From assembly GCF_002954775.1 (NCBI RefSeq), contig NZ_PJME01000037.1:33314-97313 (forward strand): a stretch of DNA of 64,000 bases. The letters run 5' to 3'. Shown here one piece after another: positions 42,143 through 50,830 of the stretch. The notes beneath the pieces were generated by a model. That model did no database searches and was not told where the DNA came from. It was given only the letters and a program-made list of their open reading frames with translations. A program made the translations under genes and the position numbers. The stretch is from Streptomyces geranii. GTDB lineage: Bacteria > Actinomycetota > Actinomycetes > Streptomycetales > Streptomycetaceae. Within the stretch, counting starts at the first letter, position 1. Each line of letters begins with the position of its first letter.

Positions 42143-42520
42143 ATGAGCCTGTTGGTGGAAGTGTTCGTCCGCGAGCCGAGCGGAAAGCTGCGGCTGCTCG
42201 AAGTGCCTGCCGACGTGTACCAGTCGGGCGGCTTCGAGTCATGGCGTAGGACGGTGTGGGGATCGGAGCCGGTACGCGCGCTGGGCGCCCGCCTCCTGCC
42301 GCAACTGGCCGACGCCGATCTCTATGTCGAGGCCGAGGAGGTGCCGGCCCTGCTGCAGGAGGTCTCCCTCCTGCGCACCCACCTGGACGCGGTCGCCGCC
42401 GGCACGGAGCGGCCCCGGACCCTGGCAGAGCACCGCGAGGGCATCGAGGACCGGCTGCGGATCATCGAGGAGAGCGCCCACAAGGCCCTGGAGATCGGCG
42501 GCGGCGTCCTCATCTGGTGA
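42143..42520 (+). CDS. Conserved hypothetical protein
   Basis: The product is 125 residues from ATG 42143. It opens with beta-strand-like sequence (MSLLVEVFVREPSGKLRLLE) and ends in a long amphipathic helix (LAEHREGIEDRLRIIEESAH). There is no signal peptide or membrane segment. It starts 57 bases after the LLM gene in the same direction and may be co-transcribed. It ends at a pair of strong hairpins. No family recognised. Confidence 0.7.
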   Translation: MSLLVEVFVREPSGKLRLLEVPADVYQSGGFESWRRTVWGSEPVRALGARLLPQLADADLYVEAEEVPALLQEVSLLRTHLDAVAAGTERPRTLAEHREGIEDRLRIIEESAHKALEIGGGVLIW

Positions 42521-42540
42521 AACCCGGTGACGTACGGGGA

Positions 42541-42624
42541 CCGCCGCCCCGGCTCGGGCAGTGGCCGAGCCGGGACGGCGGGAGGTACGGGGAGGCGGGC
42601 AGCGGGGACTTGGCCCGCCTCCCC
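42541..42624. terminator. Tandem hairpins between convergent genes
   Basis: The first hairpin has 17-base arms (42541-42557 and 42565-42581) with one mismatch. The second pairs GGGGAGGCGGGC (42589-42600) with GCCCGCCTCCCC (42613-42624) perfectly. They lie between the 125-residue protein gene and glcP and should stop transcription in both directions. Confidence 0.85.
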
Positions 42625-42644
42625 GAGTCGGGGGGAGGCGTGGG

Positions 42645-44063
42645 TTACCCCATCTCCTCCAGCGTCTTGCCCTTCGTCTCCTTGACGAACCGGAGCACGA
42701 ACGGGATCGAGAGCGCGGCGAAGAACGTGTAGATCACGTAGGTCGCGGAGAGGTTCCAGTCGGCCAGGGACGGGAAGCTCGCGGTGATGGCCCAGTTGGC
42801 GATCCACTGCGCCGCGGCGGCCACGCCCAGGGCGGCGGCGCGGATCCTGTTCGGGAACATCTCGCCGAGGAAGACCCAGACGACCACACCCCAGGAGAGG
42901 GCGAAGAAGAGGACGAAGACATGGGCGGCGACCAGGGCGACCCAGCCCTGGGTGGCGGGCAGCTTGCCGTCGACGAGGTCGAAGGAGAAGGCCCAGGCCT
43001 CCAGGGCGAGCCCGACGACCATGCCGACCGAGCCGATGAGCGCGAGCGGCCTGCGGCCGATCCGGTCGACGAAGATCATCGCGATCACCGTGCCGATGAT
43101 GTTGATGATCGACGTGGTGAAGGAGTAGAAGAACGACTCCGTCGGGTCGACGCCGACCGACTGCCACAGCGTCGAGGAGTAGTAGAACGCGACGTTGATG
43201 CCGACGAACTGCTGGAAGACCGAGAGCCCGATGCCGATCCAGACGATCGGCTTGAAGAAGAAGGTGCCGCCGAGCAGGTCCCGGAAGGTCGACTTGTGCT
43301 CGCTCTTCATGGCGTGCTCGATCTCGGCGACCCGGGCGTCCATGTCGATGCCGTCGCCCTCGACCTCGCGCAGCACCTCACGGGCGCGCTCGTCCCGGCC
43401 GACGGAGATCAGGAAGCGCGGCGACTCGGGGATCGCGAAGGACAGCAGCCCGTACAGCACGGCCGGTACGACCATCACACCGAGCATGACCTGCCAGGCC
43501 TCGACGCCCAGCAGCTGACCGCGCTGGTCACCGCCGGCCGCGTTCAGGATGCCCCAGTTGACCAGCTGCGAGATGGCGATGCCGACGACGATCGCGGCCT
43601 GCTGGAAGGAGCCGAGCCGTCCCCGGTACGCGGGCGGGGCCACCTCGGCGATGTAGGCGGGACCGATGACGGAGGCCATGCCGATGGCGAAGCCGCCGAT
43701 GATCCGCCAGAAGGCCAGGTCGTACAGCGCGAAGGGCAGCGCGGAGCCGACGGCGCTGATCGTGAACAGCACGGCGGAGATCTGCATGCAGCGAATACGG
43801 CCGATGCGGTCGGCCATACGTCCGGCGGTGGCGGCGCCGATCGCACAGCCGATCAGCGCGATGGCGATGACCTGCGCCAGAGCGGCGGAACCGATGTCAT
43901 AACGGCCCCGGATGGCCTCGACGGCGCCGTTGATCACGGCACTGTCGTAGCCGAAGAGGAAACCGCCCATCGCAGCCGCCGCCGCGATGAAGATGACATG
44001 CCCGAGATGCTCGGGGTGAGCCGTCCCGGCTCCCGACTTGCTTGTCTGCTCAGCGCTGGTCAC
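42645..44063 (-). CDS. glcP: Glucose permease, MFS sugar porter
   Basis: The product is 472 residues with twelve transmembrane helices. Sugar-porter signatures are all present: GFLFGYDSAVINGA in helix 1, RMADRIGRIRC, RIIGGFAIGMASVIGPAYIA, PESPRFLI, QQFVGINVAFYYSS and RIGRRPLALIG. In Streptomyces GlcP imports glucose by proton symport and feeds glucose kinase-dependent carbon catabolite repression; the position next to smc agrees with glcP1 of S. coelicolor as I recall it. Two similar palindromic sites in its promoter region suggest a dedicated repressor. Confidence 0.93.
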   Translation of the reverse strand: MTSAEQTSKSGAGTAHPEHLGHVIFIAAAAAMGGFLFGYDSAVINGAVEAIRGRYDIGSAALAQVIAIALIGCAIGAATAGRMADRIGRIRCMQISAVLFTISAVGSALPFALYDLAFWRIIGGFAIGMASVIGPAYIAEVAPPAYRGRLGSFQQAAIVVGIAISQLVNWGILNAAGGDQRGQLLGVEAWQVMLGVMVVPAVLYGLLSFAIPESPRFLISVGRDERAREVLREVEGDGIDMDARVAEIEHAMKSEHKSTFRDLLGGTFFFKPIVWIGIGLSVFQQFVGINVAFYYSSTLWQSVGVDPTESFFYSFTTSIINIIGTVIAMIFVDRIGRRPLALIGSVGMVVGLALEAWAFSFDLVDGKLPATQGWVALVAAHVFVLFFALSWGVVVWVFLGEMFPNRIRAAALGVAAAAQWIANWAITASFPSLADWNLSATYVIYTFFAALSIPFVLRFVKETKGKTLEEMG

Positions 44064-44111
44064 GTACGACTCCCAGGTAGGTGGTACCTGAAGGTAAAAA
44101 TTACGTTGCCG

Positions 44112-44198
44112 AGACTATTCCTTCAAGTTTCGAAGTCAAGAGGGGGCCCAGTGTGAGATGAGAGGCATCGACTGCCAATTTGTGTTCAAGTATTGAAG
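44112..44198 (-). promoter_or_regulatory. glcP promoter with paired operator-like sites
   Basis: On the minus strand a -35 TTGACT (44139-44134) and -10 TAGTCT (44117-44112) are separated by 16 bases. Two related 14-mers lie on the plus strand: TTCAAGTTTCGAAG (44122-44135), overlapping the -35 and spacer, and TTCAAGTATTGAAG (44185-44198), 63 bases further upstream. They differ at two positions, and the second is built on a perfect TTCAA-n4-TTGAA palindrome. Confidence 0.65.
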
Positions 44199-44211
44199 AA
44201 GCGAAGAAGGG

Positions 44212-47200
44212 CTAGCGGAGCCGCTGCGAAATCACCTTCGACACTCCGTCACCCTGCATGGAGACGCCGTAGAGCGCGTCGGCGACCTCCATCGTGCGCT
44301 TCTGGTGCGTGATCACGATGAGCTGTGAGGCTTCCTGCAGCTCCTGCATGATCCGGATGAGCCGCTGGAGGTTGGTGTCGTCGAGGGCCGCCTCGACCTC
44401 GTCCATGACGTAGAAGGGGCTCGGTCGAGCCTTGAAGATCGACACCAGCAACGCTACGGCGGTGAGTGAGCGCTCGCCACCGGAGAGCAACGAGAGCCGC
44501 TTGACCTTCTTGCCCGGCGGACGCGCCTCGACATCGACACCGGTGGTGAGCATGTTGTCGGGATCGGTCAGGATCAGCCGCCCCTCACCACCCGGGAACA
44601 GCCGGCTGAAGACGCCCTCGAACTGCAGAGCCGTATCCCGGTAGGCCTCGGTGAAGACCTGCTCGACGCGCTCGTCGACCTCCTTCACCACCTGGAGCAG
44701 ATCGGCGCGCGTCTTCTTCAGGTCCTCAAGCTGCTCGCTCAGGAACTTGTGGCGTTCCTCCAGCGCGGCGAACTCCTCCAGGGCCAGCGGATTGACCTTG
44801 CCGAGCTGCTGATAGGCCCGCTCGGCCGCCTTCAGCCGCTTCTCCTGCTCGGCCCGGTGGAACTGCTTCGGCTGGTTGCGCGGGTCCTCCGGGTCCTCGG
44901 GCAGTTCCTCGCCCTCGGCGGGCAGCGAGGGCGGCACCGGCTGATGCGGACCGTACTCGGCGACGAGCCCCTCGGGCTCCACGCCCAGCTCCTCCAGCGC
45001 CTTGGTCTCCAGCTGCTCGATCCGCATGCGCTTCTCGGCGCCGAGCACCTCGCCCCGGTGCACGGAGTCCGTCAGCTTGTCGAGTTCGGCCTTGAGGTCG
45101 CGCCCCTGTGCACGAGCGGCGCCCAGCTCCTGCTCCCGCCGCGCCTTGGCGGCGTCGGCGGCGACCCGCTCGGCCTCGGCCCGCCCGAGCGACACCTCGA
45201 CGTGCGCGAGCAGCTGCCGCGCCCCGGAGGCGACGGCCTCGGCGACGGCCGCCTCGTGCCTCAGCCGCGCCCGCCGCTCCTCGGCACGCGCGCGTGCCTC
45301 ACGTTCGGCACGGGCGGCCAGGTCGAGCGAGTCGGCCCGTCCGGCCAGCCCCTTGACCCGCTCCTCGTGCGTACGGACCTGGAGCCGCGCCTCCATCTCG
45401 GTCTGCCGCGCGTTGGCCCCGTCGGCGGCGAGCCGGTCCCGCACCCCGGTGTCGGGCTCCTCCTCGACGGGCATCTCCTCGGCGACGACGAGCCGCTCCG
45501 CGAGCTCCTCGGCATCCTCTACGGCCCTGTCGAGCGCCTCCTGCGCCCGCGCCGCAGCCGCGGTGGACCTCTCGGCCTCCCCGGCGGCACCCCGGGCCTG
45601 CCCGGCGAGCCGCCCGAGCTGCTGGGCGACGGCCGACTTCTCCCGGTCGGCGGCCCGCCGCCGCTCCCCGACCTCCTCGACGAACGCGGCACACTCCTTG
45701 CGCCGCTCCCCCGCGCTCTGCTGCGCCCCGACCAACTCCTCGCACAGCACGGCCAGTTCGGCCAGCTCGGCGGCGGCTTCGTCGACGGAGGCCTGCACTT
45801 CGAGCAGGCTGGGCGCCCCGGCGGACCCACCGTGCGCGAAGTGGGCGCCCAGCAGGTCCCCTTCGGCGGTCACGGCGGTCAACTCGGGCCGCGAGTAGAC
45901 GAGTTCCTCGGCGTCTTCGAGCGTCTCCACGACGACGATCCCCCGCAGCAACCGGCGTACGGCGGGCATAAGTTCGACGGGACCGCGGACGAGGTCGGCA
46001 GCGAGGAGGGGCATGCCGCGTCGGGCAGCGGCGCCTTCGCCGGAGGCGGCTCCACCGCCCGGCCCTCCGGAACCCGGCCGATCGAGGGCATCGACGCCCC
46101 GCACATCACCAAGTCCGGCGCCCTGTCCAGCGACGGCACCGGCATCGCGGGCATCGCGGGCATCGCGGGCATCGCGGGCATCGCGGGCATCGCGGGCATC
46201 GCGGGCATCGCGGGCATCGCGGGGGGCGAATCCCCCGCCCAACCCTCCGGAACCCGGCCGATCGAGGGCGTCCACGCCCCCCACATCACCAGATCCGGCG
46301 CCCTGTCCAGCGACGGCACCGACAGCACCGGCATCGCGGGCATCGCCGGAAGCGGATCCTTCGCCCGGAGCAGGCCCCGCGCCGGGCCCTCGGGCACCGG
46401 GATCACCCCCGGCGCCGAAGCCGCTCACGCCCCCGGGGGCCGGGCCGTCCGGCGCGGGCACAGCATGCCGCGGCGCTCCGAGGCCACCGCCGGACCCCTC
46501 ACCCGCAGCGCCGAGCGAGGCACCCGCCGAGCCAAGAGCACCCCGCTCCCCCGCCCCCTCCGGCGCCCCCGCCAGCAGCAGCGAAGCCCGCCCCCCGTCC
46601 TGTTTGCGCAGCAGGCGGATCGCTGCCGCTGCCGAGGACGGGGTCGTCACCGCGATGGCGTCCGCCGCCGCTCCGAAGGCTGCCGCCACGGCGACCTCGT
46701 GGCCCGGGGTGACCGTCAGGAGTTCTGCGGCCGGGCCCAGCAGGCCGCTGAGGCGGTCCTGGGCGGCCAGGAGGGTGCCTGTGCCGTCCTTGCGGCGCAG
46801 GCCCAGTGCCAGGGCCTCGCGGCGGGCCTGGGTCGCGGCGCGTCGGCGTTCGGCCGCTGTCGTCGCCTCACGGGCCGCCGTAAGGGCCGTCTCCGCGTCG
46901 GCTAGGGCGACCTTCGCCGCATTGTGCCGCTCCGCCAGGTCCGCGTCGCCGGCGTCGAGGCCGTCGACCTCCGCCTTCAGGGTCTCGTACTCCTCCTGGG
47001 CCGTGAACGCCCGCTCCTGGGCCTCGTCGCGGGCGGCGGCCAGGCGGTCGATCTCGGCCTGGGCGCTGGCCGCGCGGGAACGGGCCGCGTTGACCTGGCC
47101 GTTCAGCCGGGCCAGGCCCTCGCGGCGGTCGGCGATCGCGCGGGCCACGTCCTTCAGGCGCCGTTCCTCCACCGCCAGCTCGCGCTCCAGTTCCGCGCGG

Positions 47201-48282
47201 TGCGCGACCGTGTCCTCCAGCGCGTGCTCGGCCGCCTCCAGGGCCGCTTCCAGCTCGGCCTCCTGCTCACGGACGCGTGCGGCCTCGCGCTCCATGTCCT
47301 CGGGCTCACGGCCACGGCGTTCCTCGGCGGGCGCGGAGGTGGCGCTCTTCACGCGGGCGTCGGCCAGCGAGACGGTGCCGCGTACGCGTTCGGCGAGCTG
47401 GGAGAGTTCGTACCAGGTCTGCTGGGCGCGCTGGAGGCGCGGGGTGAGCTGCCGTACCTCGTCCTCCAGGAGCGCCTCGCGCTGGAGTGCCTTCCGCAGC
47501 TCGGCCTCCGCCGCCTCCTTGCGCTCCTTGAGCGCGGCCTCGTCCGCGACCTCCGTCCGGAGCGCCGCGCGCAGCCGTACGAGGTCGTCGGCGAGGAGCC
47601 GCAGCCGGGAGTCGCGCAGGTCGGCCTGGATGACCGCGGCCCTGCGGGCGACCGCAGCCTGCCGGCCGAGCGGCTTCAGCTGGCGGCGCAGTTCGTCGGT
47701 GAGGTCCTGGACGCGGGCCAGGTTCGCCTGCATCGCGTCCAGCTTGCGCAGCGCCTTCTCCTTGCGCTTGCGGTGCTTCAGTACGCCCGCCGCCTCCTCG
47801 ATGAAGGCGCGGCGGCCCATGGGATCGGCGTGCAGTACGGAGTCCAGCTGGCCCTGGCCGACGATGACGTGCATCTCGCGGCCGATGCCGGAGTCGGAGA
47901 GCAGTTCCTGGATGTCGAGGAGGCGGCAGGTGTCGCCGTTGATCTGGTACTCGCTGCCGCCGTTGCGGAACATGATCCGCGTGATGGTGACCTCGGCGTA
48001 CTCGATGGGCAGCGCGCCGTCGGAGTTGTCGATGGTGAGTGACACCTCGGCGCGGCCCAGCGGTGGGCGGCCCGTCGTGCCGGCGAAGATGACGTCCTCC
48101 ATCTTGCCGCCGCGCAGCGACTTGGCGCCCTGTTCGCCCATGACCCAGCTGAGCGCGTCCACGACATTGGACTTGCCCGAGCCGTTCGGTCCCACGACAC
48201 ATGTGATGCCGGGCTCGAACCGGAGCGTGGTCGCCGAGGCGAACGACTTGAACCCTCGGAGGGTCAGGGCCTTGAGGTGCAC
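44212..48282 (-). CDS. smc: Chromosome segregation ATPase Smc with an unusual hinge insertion
   Basis: The product is 1356 residues from GTG 48282 (VHLKALTLRGFKSFA, the standard start); an ATG at 48315 adds 11 residues. Walker A (GPNGSGKSN, 31-39), signature (LLSGGERSLTAVALL) and Walker B (FYVMDEVEAALDD) are intact, with long coiled coils between. Smc condenses and aligns replicated chromosomes with ScpAB. The hinge, about residues 510-820, contains an extra low-complexity stretch of about 180 residues (roughly 570-752) rich in Gly, Ala, Pro and Asp, including nine tandem DAR units. This accounts for its excess length over the roughly 1190 residues usual in the genus. Confidence 0.95.
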   Translation of the reverse strand: MHLKALTLRGFKSFASATTLRFEPGITCVVGPNGSGKSNVVDALSWVMGEQGAKSLRGGKMEDVIFAGTTGRPPLGRAEVSLTIDNSDGALPIEYAEVTITRIMFRNGGSEYQINGDTCRLLDIQELLSDSGIGREMHVIVGQGQLDSVLHADPMGRRAFIEEAAGVLKHRKRKEKALRKLDAMQANLARVQDLTDELRRQLKPLGRQAAVARRAAVIQADLRDSRLRLLADDLVRLRAALRTEVADEAALKERKEAAEAELRKALQREALLEDEVRQLTPRLQRAQQTWYELSQLAERVRGTVSLADARVKSATSAPAEERRGREPEDMEREAARVREQEAELEAALEAAEHALEDTVAHRAELERELAVEERRLKDVARAIADRREGLARLNGQVNAARSRAASAQAEIDRLAAARDEAQERAFTAQEEYETLKAEVDGLDAGDADLAERHNAAKVALADAETALTAAREATTAAERRRAATQARREALALGLRRKDGTGTLLAAQDRLSGLLGPAAELLTVTPGHEVAVAAAFGAAADAIAVTTPSSAAAAIRLLRKQDGGRASLLLAGAPEGAGERGALGSAGASLGAAGEGSGGGLGAPRHAVPAPDGPAPGGVSGFGAGGDPGARGPGAGPAPGEGSASGDARDAGAVGAVAGQGAGSGDVGGVDALDRPGSGGLGGGFAPRDARDARDARDARDARDARDARDARDAGAVAGQGAGLGDVRGVDALDRPGSGGPGGGAASGEGAAARRGMPLLAADLVRGPVELMPAVRRLLRGIVVVETLEDAEELVYSRPELTAVTAEGDLLGAHFAHGGSAGAPSLLEVQASVDEAAAELAELAVLCEELVGAQQSAGERRKECAAFVEEVGERRRAADREKSAVAQQLGRLAGQARGAAGEAERSTAAAARAQEALDRAVEDAEELAERLVVAEEMPVEEEPDTGVRDRLAADGANARQTEMEARLQVRTHEERVKGLAGRADSLDLAARAEREARARAEERRARLRHEAAVAEAVASGARQLLAHVEVSLGRAEAERVAADAAKARREQELGAARAQGRDLKAELDKLTDSVHRGEVLGAEKRMRIEQLETKALEELGVEPEGLVAEYGPHQPVPPSLPAEGEELPEDPEDPRNQPKQFHRAEQEKRLKAAERAYQQLGKVNPLALEEFAALEERHKFLSEQLEDLKKTRADLLQVVKEVDERVEQVFTEAYRDTALQFEGVFSRLFPGGEGRLILTDPDNMLTTGVDVEARPPGKKVKRLSLLSGGERSLTAVALLVSIFKARPSPFYVMDEVEAALDDTNLQRLIRIMQELQEASQLIVITHQKRTMEVADALYGVSMQGDGVSKVISQRLR
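46063..46320. repeat. Two 78-bp direct repeats within the smc hinge region
   Basis: The segments 46063-46140 and 46243-46320 are almost identical (about six mismatches) and lie exactly 180 bases apart, so both keep the smc frame. In the protein they give two copies of a segment containing VDALDRPGSGG. The 9-bp tandem array lies between them. Confidence 0.9.
46141..46221. repeat. Nine perfect tandem copies of the 9-mer GGCATCGCG in smc
   Basis: GGCATCGCG is repeated nine times without error from 46141 to 46221. On the coding (minus) strand each unit encodes Asp-Ala-Arg, so copy-number changes keep the frame. Two more such units lie at about 46333-46350. Confidence 0.97.
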
Positions 48283-48443
48283 GCCGCTGGACTCTACCTT
48301 CCGCCGGTATGTCACACACTGAACCCCGGATACCCCGCGGTTTCACGGATGAACGTGCAGGGCACACCAGACGTAATGAAGAGTGCAAGCGCTTGAGGTG
48401 ACCGTCGGTCGACGGAGCACGAGGGAGCACGGGGGAAATAAAG

Positions 48444-48465
48444 AAGGGACGCCGAAGCGTCCCTT
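48444..48465 (-). terminator. Terminator after the 67-residue coiled-coil gene
   Basis: AAGGGACGC (48444-48452) pairs with GCGTCCCTT (48457-48465) around a CGAA tetraloop, between the small gene and smc. Confidence 0.8.
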
Positions 48466-48576
48466 GCAATACTCTGGCCGAAAAACTGAACACTGACGAC
48501 TCAGCGGTTGATGCGCTGTTGACGCGATCGAGACGGGCAGCCCAACCACTGCGTGTCTGTCGTACCGATGCAGCGA

Positions 48577-48780
48577 TCAGGTGAGCGCGGGCTCCGCCTG
48601 GCGTGCGTCGATGCTCTCGAGAAGCGAGTCGTGAGAAGCGGCAGCCGTCAGCGCGTCGTTCTCCGCCTGGATGCGTCCGAGTTCGGATTCCAGGTCCTGT
48701 ACGCGCTGCTGGAGCCGTCGCATCTCGGCGAGGAGTCGCGGGTCGGAGCCGCCGACGTAACCGAGAAGCGCCTTTGCCAT
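48577..48780 (-). CDS. Small coiled-coil hypothetical protein, 67 residues
   Basis: ATG 48780 has GGAGG at a good distance upstream. After MAKALLGYVGGSDPRLLAEM the sequence is a heptad-patterned helix (RRLQQRVQDLESELGRIQAE) and then a polar tail. There is no catalytic motif. Its own ribosome site, terminator and placement just upstream of smc support a real gene. Role unknown; a DNA- or partner-binding coiled coil is possible. Confidence 0.75.
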   Translation of the reverse strand: MAKALLGYVGGSDPRLLAEMRRLQQRVQDLESELGRIQAENDALTAAASHDSLLESIDARQAEPALT

Positions 48781-49160
48781 GATGGATGGTCCTCCACACT
48801 GAGTGACCGACCGAAGCGGTGTGGGTCGTGAGGGAATCGCACCCGCGATGCTTGGCACTCTGGAGTTCTTGCTGCCGTTCTTACATGCCAAACAGCTAAG
48901 GTGCGCGGGGTTTTCAGCGTCTCACCAAAAAGTTTGACGGTCAACACGATCACGCCCGGTATTGGCGGGCGGCGCCGGGGCGCGCGGCCCCCGCGGGGCG
49001 GCGCTGCGACTCCGGCGGGGCCCGAGGGCGTGGCAACAAGCGTTTTCCGCGGAGCCTGCCACGACCTGCGCTTCTTGGCAACCACCTGCCCGTTTCCGCC
49101 ATGGACAGGTGCGTGTGGCATGCCCACGGGCCGCCGCCTGGACCGCTTTACAGAACCGCC
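48781..49160. other. Intergenic gap upstream of the 67-residue gene
   Basis: These 380 bases hold a palindromic TTGAC-C-GTCAA (48935-48945) and a very GC-rich block (48961-49010). No gene is supported, although an open reverse frame with basic residues runs through part of it. Confidence 0.45.
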
Positions 49161-49442
49161 TCAGCGGATGGCGAAGCCCTCGTAGATCCGGCGGGGTGTG
49201 TCCCAGATCTCGGTGACGCCGTCCACGCGGCCGGGCGTGTCGCTCCCCCGCAGCCAGTCGAGCAGTCCCTCGCAGTCCGGACGGGGCCCTTCCGCGACCA
49301 CTTGCACGCGTCCGTCGTCCAAATTGAGAGCAAAACCACTCAGGCCGCCGATCTCCAGGGCCTTCGCCCGCGTGAACCAGCGGAAACCCACACCTTGGAC
49401 GCGTCCGCGCACCCAGGCGACCAGCCGTACATCCTCGTTCAT
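49161..49442 (-). CDS. Acylphosphatase
   Basis: The product is 93 residues from ATG 49442. The signature VRGRVQGVGFRWFTRAKAL holds the phosphate-binding loop with its catalytic arginine, and LSGFALNLDDGRVQVVAEG holds the catalytic asparagine. It hydrolyses acyl phosphates such as acetyl phosphate or 1,3-bisphosphoglycerate. It is transcribed toward the coiled-coil protein and smc. Confidence 0.95.
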   Translation of the reverse strand: MNEDVRLVAWVRGRVQGVGFRWFTRAKALEIGGLSGFALNLDDGRVQVVAEGPRPDCEGLLDWLRGSDTPGRVDGVTEIWDTPRRIYEGFAIR

Positions 49443-49531
49443 GGGTGCACGCTAACGGGCCAATGTCTCTCTCAGCACTTCCTCCTCTTGCGCCATGGGG
49501 TACCGTCCCCACCCAACGAATCTCATATGAA

Positions 49532-49551
49532 ACTCACTCGATCGAGTGAGT
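49532..49551. promoter_or_regulatory. 20-bp perfect palindrome upstream of the CAP-domain gene
   Basis: ACTCACTCGATCGAGTGAGT is an exact palindrome 33 bases before the chosen start of the CAP-domain gene. Its size and symmetry are those of an operator for a dimeric regulator such as a TetR-family protein. No regulator gene is adjacent. Confidence 0.7.
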
Positions 49552-49584
49552 CACCCGGACCGCAAGGACGAGGAAGGCCACAAC

Positions 49585-50739
49585 ATGGGACGCCACCGAC
49601 GCTCCGCCGCCGGCCGCGCCGCCACAGGTCGCGCCACGGGGGTCACGGAAACATACGATTCGGGCACGGGCGGTTACGGATCCGATCACGGACCGTACGA
49701 CTCCGAGGTCCCGCCCACGCCTCACATACCGCACACCGCCTACAGCACGCTGTGGGAGGACGCGCCCACGACCGTGGGCATCGCCCCCTACCTGAACCCC
49801 GAGGCGCACTCCGACGCCTACGCGCAGAGCAACGCCTACCTCTTCGCCCCGGACGACACCGGCGCCCACGCGGCACACGGCGACGGCCCCTTCGACGGAC
49901 GGGGCCCGGGCGGCACGCGCCGCCGCAAGAAGCGCTCGTCCAGGCCGATCCGTACGGGACTGCTCGGCGTCTCCGCCGCGGTGGCCCTCGGCACGGTCGC
50001 GGTCGCGACGGGCGTACTGCCCGGCGGCAGTGACAAGTACACGATCGGTGGCGGCAGCAGCGGCGACAAGGTGCAGGCCGCGGACTCGCCGACGAACGAC
50101 GACACCCAGCAGGGCGGTACGTCGGGCAGCGCCGACCCGGACCGCGACAGCGGGACGTCGACGAGCCGCGACACGGACCGCGACACCACGTCCCCGTCGC
50201 CCTCCCCCTCGACGTCGACCGCCTCGGCGGCCCCGACGACCAAGGCTCCGCCGAAGAAGTCGGCCGTGACGCCGAGCGAGGCTCCGGAGACGACGCCGGC
50301 GCCCACGCCGACGAAGTCGAAGGAGAAGCAGCAGTCCACCGCCCCGATCACGGTGACGGCGGAGGCCGCCGCCGAGGCCGAGGTGCTTCAGCTCGTGAAC
50401 GAGGAGCGGGCCAAGGTCGGCTGCAGCGCGGTGTCCGCGAACAGCGCGCTGCGGGAGCTGGCGGAGTCGTTCAGCGAGGACATGGCCGCACGGGACTTCT
50501 TCGACCACACCGACCCCGACGGCCTCTCGCCCTGGGACCGGGCGGACAAGGCCGGCATAACGAACCTCGGCGGCGAGAACATCGCCCGGGGCCAGGCCGA
50601 CGCCGCCGCGGTGATGGAGGCCTGGATGAACAGCCCCGGCCACAAGGCGAACATCCTGAACTGCGACTTCAAGACGCTGGGCGTGGGTGTCCACTTCGGC
50701 TCCGGCGGCCCTTGGTGGACGCAGGACTTCGGCTACTGA
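49585..50739 (+). CDS. CAP-domain (SCP/PR1-like) surface protein
   Basis: The product is 384 residues. ATG 49585 is chosen because AGGAAGG precedes it; a GTG at 49546 sits inside the palindrome. A cytoplasmic N-terminal region of about 120 residues ends in a basic patch (RRRKKRSSRPIRTG), followed by one transmembrane helix (GLLGVSAAVALGTVAVATGV). A Ser/Thr/Pro/Asp-rich linker of about 110 residues comes next, then an extracellular CAP domain. The CAP signatures are visible (LVNEERAKVGCSAV, ELAESFSEDMA, FFDHTDPDG, GENIARGQ, WMNSPGHKANIL). Function of bacterial CAP proteins is mostly unknown. Confidence 0.88.
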   Translation: MGRHRRSAAGRAATGRATGVTETYDSGTGGYGSDHGPYDSEVPPTPHIPHTAYSTLWEDAPTTVGIAPYLNPEAHSDAYAQSNAYLFAPDDTGAHAAHGDGPFDGRGPGGTRRRKKRSSRPIRTGLLGVSAAVALGTVAVATGVLPGGSDKYTIGGGSSGDKVQAADSPTNDDTQQGGTSGSADPDRDSGTSTSRDTDRDTTSPSPSPSTSTASAAPTTKAPPKKSAVTPSEAPETTPAPTPTKSKEKQQSTAPITVTAEAAAEAEVLQLVNEERAKVGCSAVSANSALRELAESFSEDMAARDFFDHTDPDGLSPWDRADKAGITNLGGENIARGQADAAAVMEAWMNSPGHKANILNCDFKTLGVGVHFGSGGPWWTQDFGY

Positions 50740-50760
50740 CCGGCACCCCCGGCCGGGCGA

Positions 50761-50801
50761 CCTGAAGATTGCACTAACCAACAGTTAGCGCAATCTTCAG
50801 G
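50761..50801. promoter_or_regulatory. 18-bp inverted repeat before the HxlR gene; operator and/or terminator
   Basis: Arms at 50761-50778 and 50784-50801 are complementary apart from one position and enclose a 5-base spacer; the inner part reads CACTAAC-caaca-GTTAGCG. It begins 22 bases after the CAP-domain stop and ends 30 bases before the HxlR start. It could end the first transcript and serve as operator for the HxlR protein. Confidence 0.7.
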
Positions 50802-50830
50802 TCAGCGCTGTGCTCGCGTACGCTGGACCC

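Noticed and set aside
44749..46905. Long plus-strand open frame opposite smc, with Gly-Ile-Ala repeats
   Set aside because: It is the mirror of the smc 9-bp repeats and GC-rich third-position bias; smc itself has full family motifs.
48901..49127. Basic reverse-strand frame in the gap upstream of the coiled-coil gene
   Set aside because: Contains KKRRSW-like basic residues, but there is no ribosome site, and it runs through the likely promoter into the coiled-coil gene.
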